A stretch of 64,000 nucleotides of DNA from Thiohalophilus sp. (GTDB taxonomy: Bacteria > Pseudomonadota > Gammaproteobacteria > UBA6429 > Thiohalophilaceae): positions 1,984,001 to 2,048,000 of the forward strand of contig NZ_JAXHLN010000003.1 of NCBI RefSeq assembly GCF_034522235.1, given 5' to 3'. A model generated the notes under the pieces. The model did not search any database and was not told the origin of the DNA. It worked only from the letters and a program-made list of their open reading frames with translations. The position numbers and the translations under genes are program-made. Every line of letters starts with the position of its first letter. Position 1 is the stretch's first letter. Positions 19,576-27,363 of the stretch are shown one piece after another.

Positions 19576-19818
19576 ATGTGCCTGGGCATTCCGATGCAGA
19601 TTGTGGAAATCAACGGTTTTAACGCCCGTTGCGAAGCCAAAGGCGTGGAACGGGATGTCAGCCTGTTCATGCTGCAGGATGACGCGGTCAAGCCCGGCGA
19701 TTATGTGATGGTGCACGTGGGCTACGCGATTCAGAAGATCAGCGAACAGGATGCCCGTTCCAGCTGGGAGCTGTTCGACGAAATCCTCGCCGCCGAGGCG
19801 GTGCAGAACGATGCATGA
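19576..19818 (+). CDS. hypC: Hydrogenase maturation chaperone HypC/HybG
   Basis: Carries the Fe(CN)2CO group with HypD and delivers it to the large-subunit precursor, 80 aa. The family N-terminus MCLGIPMQI supplies the essential Cys2, exposed after Met removal. The rest (PGDYVMVHVGYAIQKI) is the usual OB-like fold. Its last codons overlap the hypA start by 8 bases (ATGCATGA), so the two are translationally coupled. Confidence 0.96.
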   Translation: MCLGIPMQIVEINGFNARCEAKGVERDVSLFMLQDDAVKPGDYVMVHVGYAIQKISEQDARSSWELFDEILAAEAVQNDA

Positions 19819-20185
19819 ACTGTCGGTCTGCCAGAGCCTGCTCGGCCAGATCGAACTGACGGCCCGGCAGCACCATGCCAGTCGTGTGCACCGGGTGAGT
19901 CTTAAGATCGGTCCCCTGTCGGGGGTCGAGCCGCAGTTGCTGCAACAGGCCTTTCCCATCGCCGTGGCGGGCAGTATTGCCGAAACCGCGACGCTGGATA
20001 TTGAACTGCTACCCATTCGTCTGGAATGCCGGCAATGTGGCGCCGAATCCGAGGCAGCCGCGGCCAATCAACTGATTTGCGGACAATGCGGTCACTGGCA
20101 AACGCGCCTGCTCAGCGGCGATGAAATGTTACTGGCGAGCCTGGAACTGGACCGACCGACCGATGAACAGACTGTTAATGGTTAA
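19811..20185 (+). CDS. hypA: Hydrogenase nickel-insertion protein HypA
   Basis: Nickel metallochaperone acting with HypB, 124 aa with the start placed at MHELSV because His2 is the nickel ligand. Zinc-site cysteines are Cys73, Cys76, Cys90 and Cys93 (CRQC and CGQC). An upstream in-frame start is possible but would bury the MHE motif. It overlaps hypC by 8 bases. Confidence 0.96.
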   Translation: MHELSVCQSLLGQIELTARQHHASRVHRVSLKIGPLSGVEPQLLQQAFPIAVAGSIAETATLDIELLPIRLECRQCGAESEAAAANQLICGQCGHWQTRLLSGDEMLLASLELDRPTDEQTVNG

Positions 20186-20194
20186 CAAAACAAT

Positions 20195-20301
20195 ACTCAC
20201 CACCAGGACACAAAGGCACCAAGAAAAATTTATATAAAAGCCCGACATAAAAATATCTTTATGTTTGTTTAAATCTTGGTGTCTTGGTGTCTTGGTGGTT
20301 T
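20195..20301. repeat. Word-type inverted repeat (ACCACCAAGACAC family) between hypA and hypB
   Basis: Arm one, 20195-20222, reads actcaccaccaggacacaaa then ggcacc. Arm two, 20275-20301, reads cttggtgtcttggtgtcttg then gtggt. An AT-rich centre separates them. It starts about 10 bp after the hypA stop and ends 30 bp before hypB. Same word family as 3151-3231. Confidence 0.9.
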
Positions 20302-20331
20302 AGCTTTAGAACTTTTCCAAAAGGAGGCGAT

Positions 20332-21162
20332 ATGTGTGATACCTGCGGCTGCAATGTAACAAACGGTAACCGGCATCTGCTGCAGCCGGCCGGCAAGCTG
20401 GAAAAAACCGCCGACGGCAAGTCAGCGGTGACGGTACTGCAAAGCCTGTTGTCGGAAAACGATCACCAGGCCCTGCACAATCGTCAGCACTTTGATCAAC
20501 ACGGGGTGCTGGCCATCAACCTGATGTCCTCCCCCGGCAGCGGCAAGACCGCCCTGCTCGAAGCCACCATCGACGCCCTCGCCGGCCGTTACCGCATTGC
20601 GGTCATCGAAGGGGACCTGGAAACCGAGAACGATGCCGAGCGCATCCGCGCCAGAGGCGTCACGGCGATCCAGATCGCCACCGGCAGCGCCTGTCACCTG
20701 GATGCCCACATGGTGCACGATGCCCTGCACCGGCTGAACCTGGCCGATTATGATCTGGTATTTATCGAAAACGTCGGCAACCTGGTCTGCCCCGCCAGTT
20801 TCGATCTGGGCCATCACCACAACATCACCCTGCTTTCGGTGACCGAAGGCGACGACAAGCCAGCCAAGTACCCGATCATGTTTCGCGCCGCCGATCTGAT
20901 GCTGTTGACCAAGACCGATCTGCTCGCGGTACTGGATGATTTTGAACCGCAAAAGGCCGAACAGTGCCTGCGGCAACTGGCCAATCCGGCGCCCATGCTG
21001 TCACTGTCGGCCACCCGGCAACAGGGCCTGGAAGCGTGGTTCGACTGGCTGGATGATGCCATTGCCTCCCACCGCCAGCGGCTTGAACAGGGCGAAACGG
21101 TCTTGCCCAAAATCCAGTCGGACGGTGCCCGGTGGCACACCGGCGAAGCGGGCCATCCCTGA
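20332..21162 (+). CDS. hypB: Hydrogenase nickel-incorporation GTPase HypB
   Basis: GTPase that drives nickel transfer from HypA to the large subunit, 276 aa. The start is set at ATG 20332 because AAAAGGAGGCGAT precedes it and the product begins MCDTCGCN, the E. coli-type high-affinity nickel motif. An earlier ATG at 20284 would lie inside the repeat arm. The P-loop is SSPGSGKTALLE (about residues 64-75). IEGDLETENDAERI and IENVGNLVCPASFDLG carry switch and metal-site residues. There is no histidine-rich nickel-storage tract. Confidence 0.96.
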   Translation: MCDTCGCNVTNGNRHLLQPAGKLEKTADGKSAVTVLQSLLSENDHQALHNRQHFDQHGVLAINLMSSPGSGKTALLEATIDALAGRYRIAVIEGDLETENDAERIRARGVTAIQIATGSACHLDAHMVHDALHRLNLADYDLVFIENVGNLVCPASFDLGHHHNITLLSVTEGDDKPAKYPIMFRAADLMLLTKTDLLAVLDDFEPQKAEQCLRQLANPAPMLSLSATRQQGLEAWFDWLDDAIASHRQRLEQGETVLPKIQSDGARWHTGEAGHP

Positions 21163-21177
21163 GGTCGACAACCGCTG

Positions 21178-22272
21178 ATGAGCCTCGACGCGCGACAATG
21201 GCTGCAACAGATCCGGCAACTGCCCTTGCCGAAGAAAATGCGCATCATGAATGTCTGCGGCGGGCACGAGCGTTCGATCACCCAGGCCGGCCTGCGCAGC
21301 GCCCTGCCCGACAACATCGAATTGATTCCCGGTCCCGGTTGTCCGGTCTGCGTTTGCCCCGAAGAAGATGTCTATGAAGCCATCCAGATTGCCCTGAACG
21401 AGAATGTTATTCTGCTGGCCTTCGGCGATATGTTGCGCGTCCCGGTCAATGTCCGCAAAAGCGAAGCGCGCTCACTGGAACAGGCCCGGGCCCGCGGCGC
21501 CGATATTCGCCCGGTAGCCTCGCCCACCGACGTGGTCCGGATCGCCAGAGAGCATCCCAACAAAGAGGTGGTGTTCTTTGCCGCCGGCTTTGAAACCACC
21601 ACCGCGCCGGTCGCCGCGATGCTGGCCGAAGGCGTGCCGGCCAATCTGCTGTTACTGCTTTCGGGGCGACTGACCTGGCCGGCGGTGGCCATGCTGCTGA
21701 ACTCGGAAGACCCCGGTTTTGATTGCCTGGTGGCACCGGGCCACGTGGCCACGGTCATGGGCTCGGAAGAATGGCGCTTTGTCGTCGAACAGCACAACAT
21801 TCCGGCGGCCGTGGCCGGTTTCAACAACGAAAGCCTGCTGGCCGCCTTTTATTCGACGCTGCGCCAGTTACTGGAGGACAAGCCGTTTCTGGATAACTGC
21901 TATCCCGAACTGGTCACCGAACAGGGCAACCGCCACGCCAAACAGCACCTGTACAACGTCATGCAAGTCACCGACGCCAACTGGCGCGGGATCGGCACCA
22001 TTCCGTTATCCGGTTTTGGTCTGAAAGACGCCTATCAAGCACATGATGCGCGGCAAAAATACGCCGGCTACCAGGATGACGCCCGCAAGCGGGCCGGCGA
22101 GATGCCACCGGGCTGCGACTGTGCGCGGGTGGTACTGGGCAAGATCTATCCCACCGAATGCAAACTGTACGGCGCCGCCTGCACCCCCCGCAATCCGATC
22201 GGTCCGTGCATGGTCTCCGACGAAGGTGCCTGCCGGATCTGGTGGAGCAACGTGAGAAAACCCGCTGCCTGA
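21178..22272 (+). CDS. hypD: Hydrogenase maturation scaffold HypD
   Basis: Iron-sulfur protein on which the Fe(CN)2CO unit is assembled with HypC, 364 aa. Conserved cysteine motifs are NVCGGHERS, GPGCPVCVCPEED, GFETTTAP, PPGCDCARVVLGKIYPTEC and FGAACTPRNPIGPC-like (YGAACTPRNPIGPC). It is the last hyp gene, 15 bp after hypB. A short inverted-repeat element follows the stop by 6 bp. Confidence 0.97.
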   Translation: MSLDARQWLQQIRQLPLPKKMRIMNVCGGHERSITQAGLRSALPDNIELIPGPGCPVCVCPEEDVYEAIQIALNENVILLAFGDMLRVPVNVRKSEARSLEQARARGADIRPVASPTDVVRIAREHPNKEVVFFAAGFETTTAPVAAMLAEGVPANLLLLLSGRLTWPAVAMLLNSEDPGFDCLVAPGHVATVMGSEEWRFVVEQHNIPAAVAGFNNESLLAAFYSTLRQLLEDKPFLDNCYPELVTEQGNRHAKQHLYNVMQVTDANWRGIGTIPLSGFGLKDAYQAHDARQKYAGYQDDARKRAGEMPPGCDCARVVLGKIYPTECKLYGAACTPRNPIGPCMVSDEGACRIWWSNVRKPAA

Positions 22273-22278
22273 AAAACC

Positions 22279-22351
22279 GTAGGCTCGATCAAGCACAGCG
22301 GTATCGGGCATTCCTCGGGTTGCCGGACACCGCTGCACTCAGTCCGGCCTA
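22279..22351. repeat. GTAGGC...GCCTAC stem element (GCCGGACACCGC family), copy 1
   Basis: Bounded by gtaggc and gcctac. The core GCCGGAC...GTCCGGC forms a hairpin around accgctgcactca. Copies of the same core occur at 24989-25019 and 61613-61706. It lies 6 bp after the hypD stop, between convergent genes. Confidence 0.8.
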
Positions 22352-22379
22352 CTCACTTTCCGCAGCCGGGATCCGGCTA

Positions 22380-22928
22380 CTACTCCAGCATCATCCCCCG
22401 CCCCCGGTATTGGCGCAGTTGCTCACGCTGCTCATCGGTCAGTTTGCCCATCATCTTGTTGCGGGCCTCCAGGCGGTCCATAAACATCTGTTTACGCAGT
22501 TTAGCCATCTTGTCGTAGATTTTACCTGCTGCAGCCGGGTCGGGATTCTCCGTCTGCATGACATCCTGCAGCTGATGGCGTAACTCCATCATCTCGCCCA
22601 TTCGCTCCCAGTTTTGCTTTTGCATATCCCGCTGCATCTGGCGAATCGTATCGCGCTGGCTGTCATCAAGATCCAGCTGCATCATCGGTCCCATACCGCC
22701 CATCATGCCGTGGCCATTCATCATGCCCATGCCACCCATCATTCCCTGGCCGCCCATCATGTCCATGCCACCCATCATTCCGCGTTGCTGCATCATACGA
22801 TTCTGATAATCATCGTCATCCATCTGACCCATCATGCCCATGCCCGAACCGCCATGCGCGCTGACGGGCACGGAGAACGACAAAGTCAGGCAAAATGCCA
22901 ATACGCTTAATAATCTCGGATAGTTCAT
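22380..22928 (-). CDS. Methionine-rich Spy/CpxP-like periplasmic protein
   Basis: 182 aa, with a clear signal peptide (LLSVLAFCLTLSFSVPVSA, then HGG). Residues 29-84 are a low-complexity Met/Gly tract with units such as GMMGGM, GMMGGMGMMNGHGMM and an acidic DDDD. Such tracts often bind Cu(I) or Ag(I). The C-terminal half is helical and resembles the LTxxQ family, with KLTDEQREQL near the end and conserved MDRLEARNKMM. A role as a periplasmic chaperone or copper buffer is inferred from family and composition. Convergent with hypD. Confidence 0.8.
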   Translation of the reverse strand: MNYPRLLSVLAFCLTLSFSVPVSAHGGSGMGMMGQMDDDDYQNRMMQQRGMMGGMDMMGGQGMMGGMGMMNGHGMMGGMGPMMQLDLDDSQRDTIRQMQRDMQKQNWERMGEMMELRHQLQDVMQTENPDPAAAGKIYDKMAKLRKQMFMDRLEARNKMMGKLTDEQREQLRQYRGRGMMLE

Positions 22929-23080
22929 ATTCCACTCCTCCTGGCTGATTTAACAGTGCATCCTGTCACGTTAAAGCGAAGCAGATTTCTGTCCTGTGTC
23001 AATGCACGGATCAAATAGAAAAACATTATTATCGTTTATTCCAGAACGGGGAATTACCCATGTTATTTGTCAGATACGTC

Positions 23081-23159
23081 TGCCTAAATAAGTGTTCCGA
23101 ATGCTCGATCGCTTTGGTTTTAAACGGTACTGGTATTCGGAATACTTATTCAGGTATCA
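23081..23159. repeat. Imperfect inverted repeat with GAATAAGTATTCCGAATAC arms
   Basis: Arm one, 23081-23104 (tgcctaaataagtgttccga, then atgc), is complementary with a few mismatches to arm two, 23132-23156 (gtattcggaatacttattca). The loop is ~28 bases. It occupies the otherwise empty 290-bp gap between the Spy-like gene and the tRNA-His terminator. Confidence 0.7.
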
Positions 23160-23176
23160 AGGAAGGCGAAGGAATA

Positions 23177-23213
23177 TGAAAAAAACGGGCCGTCTTGAAC
23201 AAGACAGCCCGCG
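23177..23213 (-). terminator. Rho-independent terminator of the Pro-Arg-His tRNA operon
   Basis: On the minus strand CGGGCTGTCTTG, loop TTC, AAGACGGCCCG is followed by seven T. It begins 8 bp past the tRNA-His 3' end. Confidence 0.92.
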
Positions 23214-23220
23214 GGTCAGA

Positions 23221-23297
23221 TGGGGTGGCTGATGGGAATCGAACCCACGACAACAGGAGCCACAATCCTGCACTCTACCAACTGAGCTACAGCCACC
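23221..23297 (-). tRNA. tRNA-His (GTG)
   Basis: 77 nt including CCA. It has the extra G at position -1 (GGTGGCT) opposite C73, as in bacterial tRNA-His. The anticodon stem and loop read GCAGGATTGTGGCTCCTG. Last gene of the tRNA operon. Confidence 0.97.
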
Positions 23298-23312
23298 ATA
23301 GAACAACAGTAT

Positions 23313-23338
23313 CTAGATTCTAGTTACTAGCCGCTAGA
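23313..23338. repeat. CTAG-word repeat arm
   Basis: tctagattctagttactagc followed by cgctag: four CTAG or TAG-centred words at short spacing, resembling the other word-type arms but without a visible partner arm. Located within the tRNA operon between tRNA-His and the tRNA-Arg-derived spacer. Confidence 0.55.
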
Positions 23339-23348
23339 ACCCGGGTAT

Positions 23349-23553
23349 TTTGGCGCGCCCGGCAGGACTGACTCGGGGCTCCTGCCCCTCACCCTGCGGG
23401 CGTCGCTCCGCGACGTCCAAATCGGCTATCCCTGCCGATTTGTCGAACCTGCCTGATTTATACGCAGGTTCTCGTCCTTACCTCTAACACGCGATGAAGT
23501 CATATGCGACCTCCATCCCATTGCTTTGGGCATTTGGCGCGCCCGGCAGGACT
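23349..23553 (-). repeat. tRNA-Arg 3'-end direct repeat with three-hairpin spacer (rtT-like)
   Basis: A 21-base identical segment, the complement of AGTCCTGCCGGGCGCGCCA plus AA, occurs at 23533-23553 (the true tRNA-Arg 3' end) and again at 23349-23369, 184 bp downstream. Between them are three consecutive stems: 23445-23471 (GAACCTGC/GCAGGTTC), 23419-23441 (AAATCGGC/GCCGATTT) and 23398-23418 (8 bp). The arrangement recalls the E. coli tyrT distal repeats, which also begin with a piece of tRNA 3' end. It could alternatively be an integration scar at a tRNA attachment site. Confidence 0.75.
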
Positions 23554-23867
23554 CGAACCTGCTACCCTCGGCTTAGCTTACCCGCTACAGCTTTCGCTGC
23601 CGGAAATCGCTTCCGTTTGGGGTCTGGACCATCTCTTCACCGTCTCAGGTGCCGCACGTATGGCCTCTACGGATCCCGGTGATTTTATCACATTGCCCAG
23701 AGGGCGAACCACCGGTTTCCTCGGGATTGCCATCAGCCTGACCTGTTAAGGTTTCCCCGATACAGTGCGATCCACTCTGCAGGTTCGGTTTCCCTGCAAA
23801 GGCTCCTGGTTCGTCATTTCAGACGAGGCTTAAAGGCCGATGCTCTATCCGGATGAGCTACGGGCGC
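23535..23867 (-). tRNA. tRNA-Arg (TCT) interrupted by a group I intron
   Basis: Exon 1 is 23833-23867 (GCGCCCGTAGCTC...CGGCCTT) and exon 2 is 23535-23576 (CTAAGCCGAGGG...GCGCCA). Joined, they give a 77-nt tRNA with acceptor GCGCCCG/CGGGCGC, D-stem GCTC/GAGC, anticodon stem TCGGC/GCCGA, a 7-base loop CTTCTAA with anticodon TCT, T-stem GCAGG/CCTGC and an encoded CCA. The 256-base insertion splits the anticodon between positions 34 and 35. Only this junction gives a 7-base loop together with an intron ending in G. A normal single-exon tRNA search would miss it. Confidence 0.93.
23577..23832 (-). other. Group I self-splicing intron (IC3-like) in tRNA-Arg(TCT)
   Basis: Core elements read on the minus strand. 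P2 hairpin is TGCAGG...CCTGCA. The P4 strand GGGGAAACCTTA is at 23747-23758, and GGCAATCCCGAGG is at 23719-23731. P7 pairs GGCCAT with ATGGTC, P8 pairs CACC with GGTG, the J8/7-like segment is AAGAG, and the terminal G is at 23577. Order and spacing match the Azoarcus tRNA-Ile intron as I recall it, with the P7 pairs changed in a compensatory way. No open reading frame of note, so no homing endonuclease. The P1 guide pairing was not resolved by eye. Confidence 0.9.
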
Positions 23868-23879
23868 AAAGCTTGATTC

Positions 23880-23956
23880 TGGTCGGGGAAGAGGGATTTG
23901 AACCCCCGACATCCTGCTCCCAAAGCAGGCGCGCTACCAGGCTGCGCTATTCCCCG
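23880..23956 (-). tRNA. tRNA-Pro (TGG)
   Basis: 77 nt with CCA. The acceptor CGGGGAA pairs with TTCCCCG. The anticodon stem CCTGC/GCAGG encloses TTTGGGA with anticodon TGG. First gene of the operon Pro-Arg-His. Confidence 0.97.
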
Positions 23957-23969
23957 TGTAAGGGCGGCG

Positions 23970-23998
23970 ATAATACGCACCCGGGCAATGCAGGTCAA
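23970..23998 (-). promoter_or_regulatory. Strong sigma-70 promoter of the Pro-Arg-His tRNA operon
   Basis: On the minus strand TTGACC (23993-23998), a 17-base spacer and TATTAT (23970-23975) are followed by a GC-rich discriminator CGCCGCCC, the hallmark of stringently controlled stable-RNA promoters. The predicted start is about 6 bp before tRNA-Pro. Confidence 0.82.
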
Positions 23999-24099
23999 TG
24001 AAATTGCTGTCATTTTCACCGAATGCTTGGCCTTACGCCGCTATCATGCGATCATAACAGGGTTTTAAATCCCAGAAACCCGAATTCGGACAGGTTTGC

Positions 24100-24957
24100 A
24101 TGACAGCTCAGATTATCGATGGCAAGGCCCTCGCCGCACAGCGGCGCCAGTTGATAAAACAGCAAGTGGATGCCCGGCTGGAGGTCGAGAAGCGGGCCCC
24201 CGGGCTGGCTGTCATTCTGCTGGGAAATGACCCGGCCTCGGAAGTCTATGTGCGTAACAAGCGCAAGGGTTGCGAAGAAGCCGGGATCCACTCCTATGCC
24301 TATGACCTGCCCATCGATACGGAACAGGATCGACTGCTGACCCTGATCGATGAGCTGAACGCCAATCCGGTTGTGGACGGAATTCTGGTCCAGATGCCCC
24401 TGCCCCCGCATATCGATCAGGAAACTGTCATCGAACGCATCAAGCCCGACAAGGATGTGGACGGCTTTCACCCTTACAACATCGGGCGCCTGGCGGTACG
24501 CATGCCGGTCCTGCGCCCGTGCACCCCGCGCGGGGTGATCGCCATGCTGGAGAGCACCGGCCAGCCGATCAAGGGCCAGGACACACTGGTCGTCGGCGCC
24601 TCCAACCACGTCGGCCGCCCGATGGCGCTGGAGCTGCTACTGGCCGGCGCCACGGTGACGGTCTGCCACCGTTTTACCCAAAATCTGGCAGACAAAGTGC
24701 GCGAGGCGGAGATTGTGGTGGTGGCCGTCGGAAAACCGGGCGTCGTCGACGGCGACTGGATCAAACCCGGGGCCACCGTGATCGATGTGGGTATCAACCG
24801 CACCGAGGACGGCAAGCTGATCGGGGATGTCGATTTTGCCAGCGCCAGCCAGCGCGCCGCCTGGATCAGCCCGGTACCCGGCGGGGTCGGCCCCATGACC
24901 GTGGCGATGCTGTTGCAGAACACGGTCGACGCCTGTAATAACTTCCACGATCATTGA
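24100..24957 (+). CDS. folD: Bifunctional methylene-THF dehydrogenase / methenyl-THF cyclohydrolase FolD
   Basis: Interconverts methylene-, methenyl- and formyl-tetrahydrofolate in the cytoplasm, 285 aa. Signatures are [17 protein letters not shown] with the catalytic Lys, [13 protein letters not shown], the NADP-binding [16 protein letters not shown], and [14 protein letters not shown] at the C-terminus. It is divergent from the tRNA operon, with about 140 bp between the two starts. Confidence 0.97.
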   Translation: MTAQIIDGKALAAQRRQLIKQQVDARLEVEKRAPGLAVILLGNDPASEVYVRNKRKGCEEAGIHSYAYDLPIDTEQDRLLTLIDELNANPVVDGILVQMPLPPHIDQETVIERIKPDKDVDGFHPYNIGRLAVRMPVLRPCTPRGVIAMLESTGQPIKGQDTLVVGASNHVGRPMALELLLAGATVTVCHRFTQNLADKVREAEIVVVAVGKPGVVDGDWIKPGATVIDVGINRTEDGKLIGDVDFASASQRAAWISPVPGGVGPMTVAMLLQNTVDACNNFHDH

Positions 24958-24988
24958 TGCCCTTCGGGCAGTACCTGGTATCTGTATT

Positions 24989-25019
24989 GCCGGACACCGC
25001 TTTGCTATGTCCGGCCTAC
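24989..25019. repeat. GCCGGACACCGC stem element, copy 2
   Basis: GCCGGACA (24989-24996) pairs with TGTCCGGC (25008-25015), then ctac. Lies 31 bp past the folD stop, between convergent genes. Shares its core with 22279-22351 and 61613-61706. Confidence 0.8.
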
Positions 25020-25130
25020 TTCTGTGTCGAATTCAGATTCGGATCGATATCAGTATTGTTCGGTGTATTCAGTGCTTCGGTGGGAATTTAGCCGATTTTT
25101 AATGCAATTTCAGGCCGTGGTTCCTGGCAC

Positions 25131-25763
25131 TTACTGAGGCTCGAGGTACTTGCCCGGCTTCTCAGGCAGGCCTGCGAAGCAGCGTCGGTAAACAGGGGTT
25201 TGCTGCAATTCGCTATCTTCCTCGACGCTTCCAAAAACCGATCCCAAATCAACCAGCAATTCTACTGGCTCACCCTCGTGCGTTCCGGTACACCGTTCCA
25301 CATTCAGATCTCCCGAGGCATCGAAGCTGCGAAATGCGTGCAGACCATTATTGTAGGCATGGAAACTCACCAGGGTCTGGGTCGGTGCGTTATGGTATTC
25401 GGGCAGGTAGGCGGCGGTATAATCGCGCACGACGCGGCCCTGATCATCGCGGATAAAGACCTCGATGACATGCAGGTCACCGGTTTCCTTCTCCCACTGC
25501 ACCCGGCTGATCAGCTTGCCGCTGTGGTAATAGGACTCTTCCCGATAGAAATCCGGCAGGTGCGCATAGCCCCCGCTGTCGGTTTCACGTTTTACCGGCA
25601 GTTCATCGATCAGTTTGTTGTGTAGTGCCAGCGTCTGATCCGCGAAGCGGTTCCACGTCCGGATATGCGTCTCGTCTTCCCCGAGCGACTGGCTGAAAGT
25701 CGCATTACTGTATAACAGCATCAGCCCTATGAACAGGAGCAGTTTATGTTGATGCACAGTCAC
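25131..25763 (-). CDS. Secreted protein of unknown function
   Basis: 210 aa with an N-terminal signal peptide (HKLLLFIGLMLLYSNATFSQ, cleavage likely after FSQ). The mature part is hydrophilic with mixed strands: FYREESYYHSGKLISRVQWE and IEVFIRDDQGRVVRDYTAAYLPEYHNAPTQ. Two cysteines near the C-terminus (ERCTGTHEG and YRRCFAGLPEKPGKYLEPQ) could form a disulfide. No family recognised. It stands between folD and cysS, co-directional with cysS and 48 bp past its stop. Confidence 0.75.
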   Translation of the reverse strand: MTVHQHKLLLFIGLMLLYSNATFSQSLGEDETHIRTWNRFADQTLALHNKLIDELPVKRETDSGGYAHLPDFYREESYYHSGKLISRVQWEKETGDLHVIEVFIRDDQGRVVRDYTAAYLPEYHNAPTQTLVSFHAYNNGLHAFRSFDASGDLNVERCTGTHEGEPVELLVDLGSVFGSVEEDSELQQTPVYRRCFAGLPEKPGKYLEPQ

Positions 25764-25810
25764 CTCCTTACCACGGGTTCGATCTATTTGTCGGAGTTGA
25801 CGTCGTAAAC

Positions 25811-27199
25811 TTACACACGTCGCCAGGTGGTGCCGCCGGGGCCATCTTCCAGGATCACCCCCTGTTCGCGCAACAGATCCCGGATCCGGTCACTCTCCGC
25901 CCAGTCCTTGTTGGCCCGCGCCTCGGTGCGCTGCTGGATCAGTGCCTCGATGGCCGCGCTGTCCGGGCCCTCGCCGGCACTCTCGCCCTGCAAGAAGGCC
26001 TCCGGCGACTGCTCCAGGAGGCCCAGCAGCGCACCGAGATACTTGAGGGTAGCGACCGCCTGTCGCGCGGCAGCCGGATCAGTCTGTTTATTGATCTCAT
26101 GGGCCAGTTCGAACAGGATGACCTGCGCTTCGGGTGTATTGAAATCATCATCCATTGCCGCGCGAAAACGTTCCACATAGCTCGTATCGCCGCTGATCGC
26201 CGGCGCCACATCGTCGAAACCCCGCAAAGCCGTGTACAGGGTGGTCAGCGCCGCCTTGGCGTTATCCAGATGTTGATCCGAATAATTCAACGGGCTGCGA
26301 TAATGGCTGGAGAGAATAAAGTAGCGCAGGACTTCCGGCGCATACTGTTGCAACACATCGCGGATGGTAAAAAAGTTGCCCAGCGACTTGGACATTTTCT
26401 CTTCATCAACGCGCACAAAGCCGTTGTGCATCCAGACATTGACGAAGGTCTCACCGGTTGCCGCCTCGGACTGGGCAATTTCATTTTCGTGATGGGGAAA
26501 CTGCAGATCCAGTCCGCCGCCGTGAATATCAAAATGGTGACCGAGGCAATGGGTGGACATAGCCGAACACTCGATATGCCAGCCGGGACGCCCCTTGCCC
26601 CAGGGTGAATCCCAGGCCGGCTCGTCCGCCTTGGCCGCCTTCCAGAGCACGAAATCGAGCGGATCCTGCTTGGCTTCATCCACGGCAATACGCTCGCCGG
26701 CGCGCAGATCCTCAATGTGCTTGCCCGAAAGGCGTCCATAATGCTCGAACCGGCTGACATCATAATAGACATCGCCGTTATCGGCGGCATAGGCGTACCC
26801 CTTGTCCACCAGGGTGCCAATCATGTCGATAATCTGCTGCATGTGCCCGGTGGCACGCGGCTCCTGGTTTGGATGCAGCACCCCCAGCGCCTCGGCATCG
26901 CGGTTCATCTCATCGATATAGCGCCCGGTCAGACTGTCGATGCCTTCATCATTTTCCCTGGCGCGCTGGATGATCTTGTCGTCGATATCGGTAATATTGC
27001 GCACATAGGTGACATGGTCGCTCCCGAACACTTCGCACAGATAACGATAAACCACATCGAACACCACCATCACCCGGGCATGACCGATGTGACACATGTC
27101 ATACACCGTCATCCCACAGACATACATCCGGACATCGGCCGGATCGATCGGCTTGAAGGGTTCCTTGCGTTTGCTCAGATTGTTATGAATTTGCAGCAT
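25811..27199 (-). CDS. cysS: Cysteinyl-tRNA synthetase
   Basis: Charges tRNA-Cys, 462 aa. Class I signatures are HIGHARVMV and KMSKSLGN. Zinc-site residues are present in [18 protein letters not shown] and [10 protein letters not shown]. The start is placed at ATG 27199 ([10 protein letters not shown]) because the family begins there and GGAACGAG precedes it. An in-frame ATG 11 codons upstream lacks a ribosome site. It is divergent from the exported cyclophilin gene. Confidence 0.96.
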   Translation of the reverse strand: MLQIHNNLSKRKEPFKPIDPADVRMYVCGMTVYDMCHIGHARVMVVFDVVYRYLCEVFGSDHVTYVRNITDIDDKIIQRARENDEGIDSLTGRYIDEMNRDAEALGVLHPNQEPRATGHMQQIIDMIGTLVDKGYAYAADNGDVYYDVSRFEHYGRLSGKHIEDLRAGERIAVDEAKQDPLDFVLWKAAKADEPAWDSPWGKGRPGWHIECSAMSTHCLGHHFDIHGGGLDLQFPHHENEIAQSEAATGETFVNVWMHNGFVRVDEEKMSKSLGNFFTIRDVLQQYAPEVLRYFILSSHYRSPLNYSDQHLDNAKAALTTLYTALRGFDDVAPAISGDTSYVERFRAAMDDDFNTPEAQVILFELAHEINKQTDPAAARQAVATLKYLGALLGLLEQSPEAFLQGESAGEGPDSAAIEALIQQRTEARANKDWAESDRIRDLLREQGVILEDGPGGTTWRRV

Positions 27200-27301
27200 T
27201 TGACTCGCTCGTTCCACTGGCGCCGGCCTCATGCGCCCGGCCAGCGCGTAGGGTACCGGAATTCAGCACTCCAGACAAAATTCGACCACCGTTTTCGGCC
27301 T

Positions 27302-27329
27302 TTTACCCGCCCGGCAAACCGATTATCAT
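27302..27329 (+). promoter_or_regulatory. Candidate promoter of the cyclophilin-lpxH unit
   Basis: TTTACC (27302-27307), 16 bases, TATCAT (27324-27329), about 20-35 bp upstream of the first cyclophilin start codon. Confidence 0.45.
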
Positions 27330-27363
27330 AGGCACTTGTGCAACAACCATGGAAAGCTTGTCT

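Noticed and set aside
20284-20331. Upstream in-frame start for hypB
   Set aside because: It lies within the repeat arm and would hide the MCDTCGC nickel motif; ATG 20332 has a perfect ribosome site.
23340-23553. Complete integrative element at tRNA-Arg
   Set aside because: Only 184 bp separates the two tRNA 3'-end copies and there is no integrase; at most a scar.
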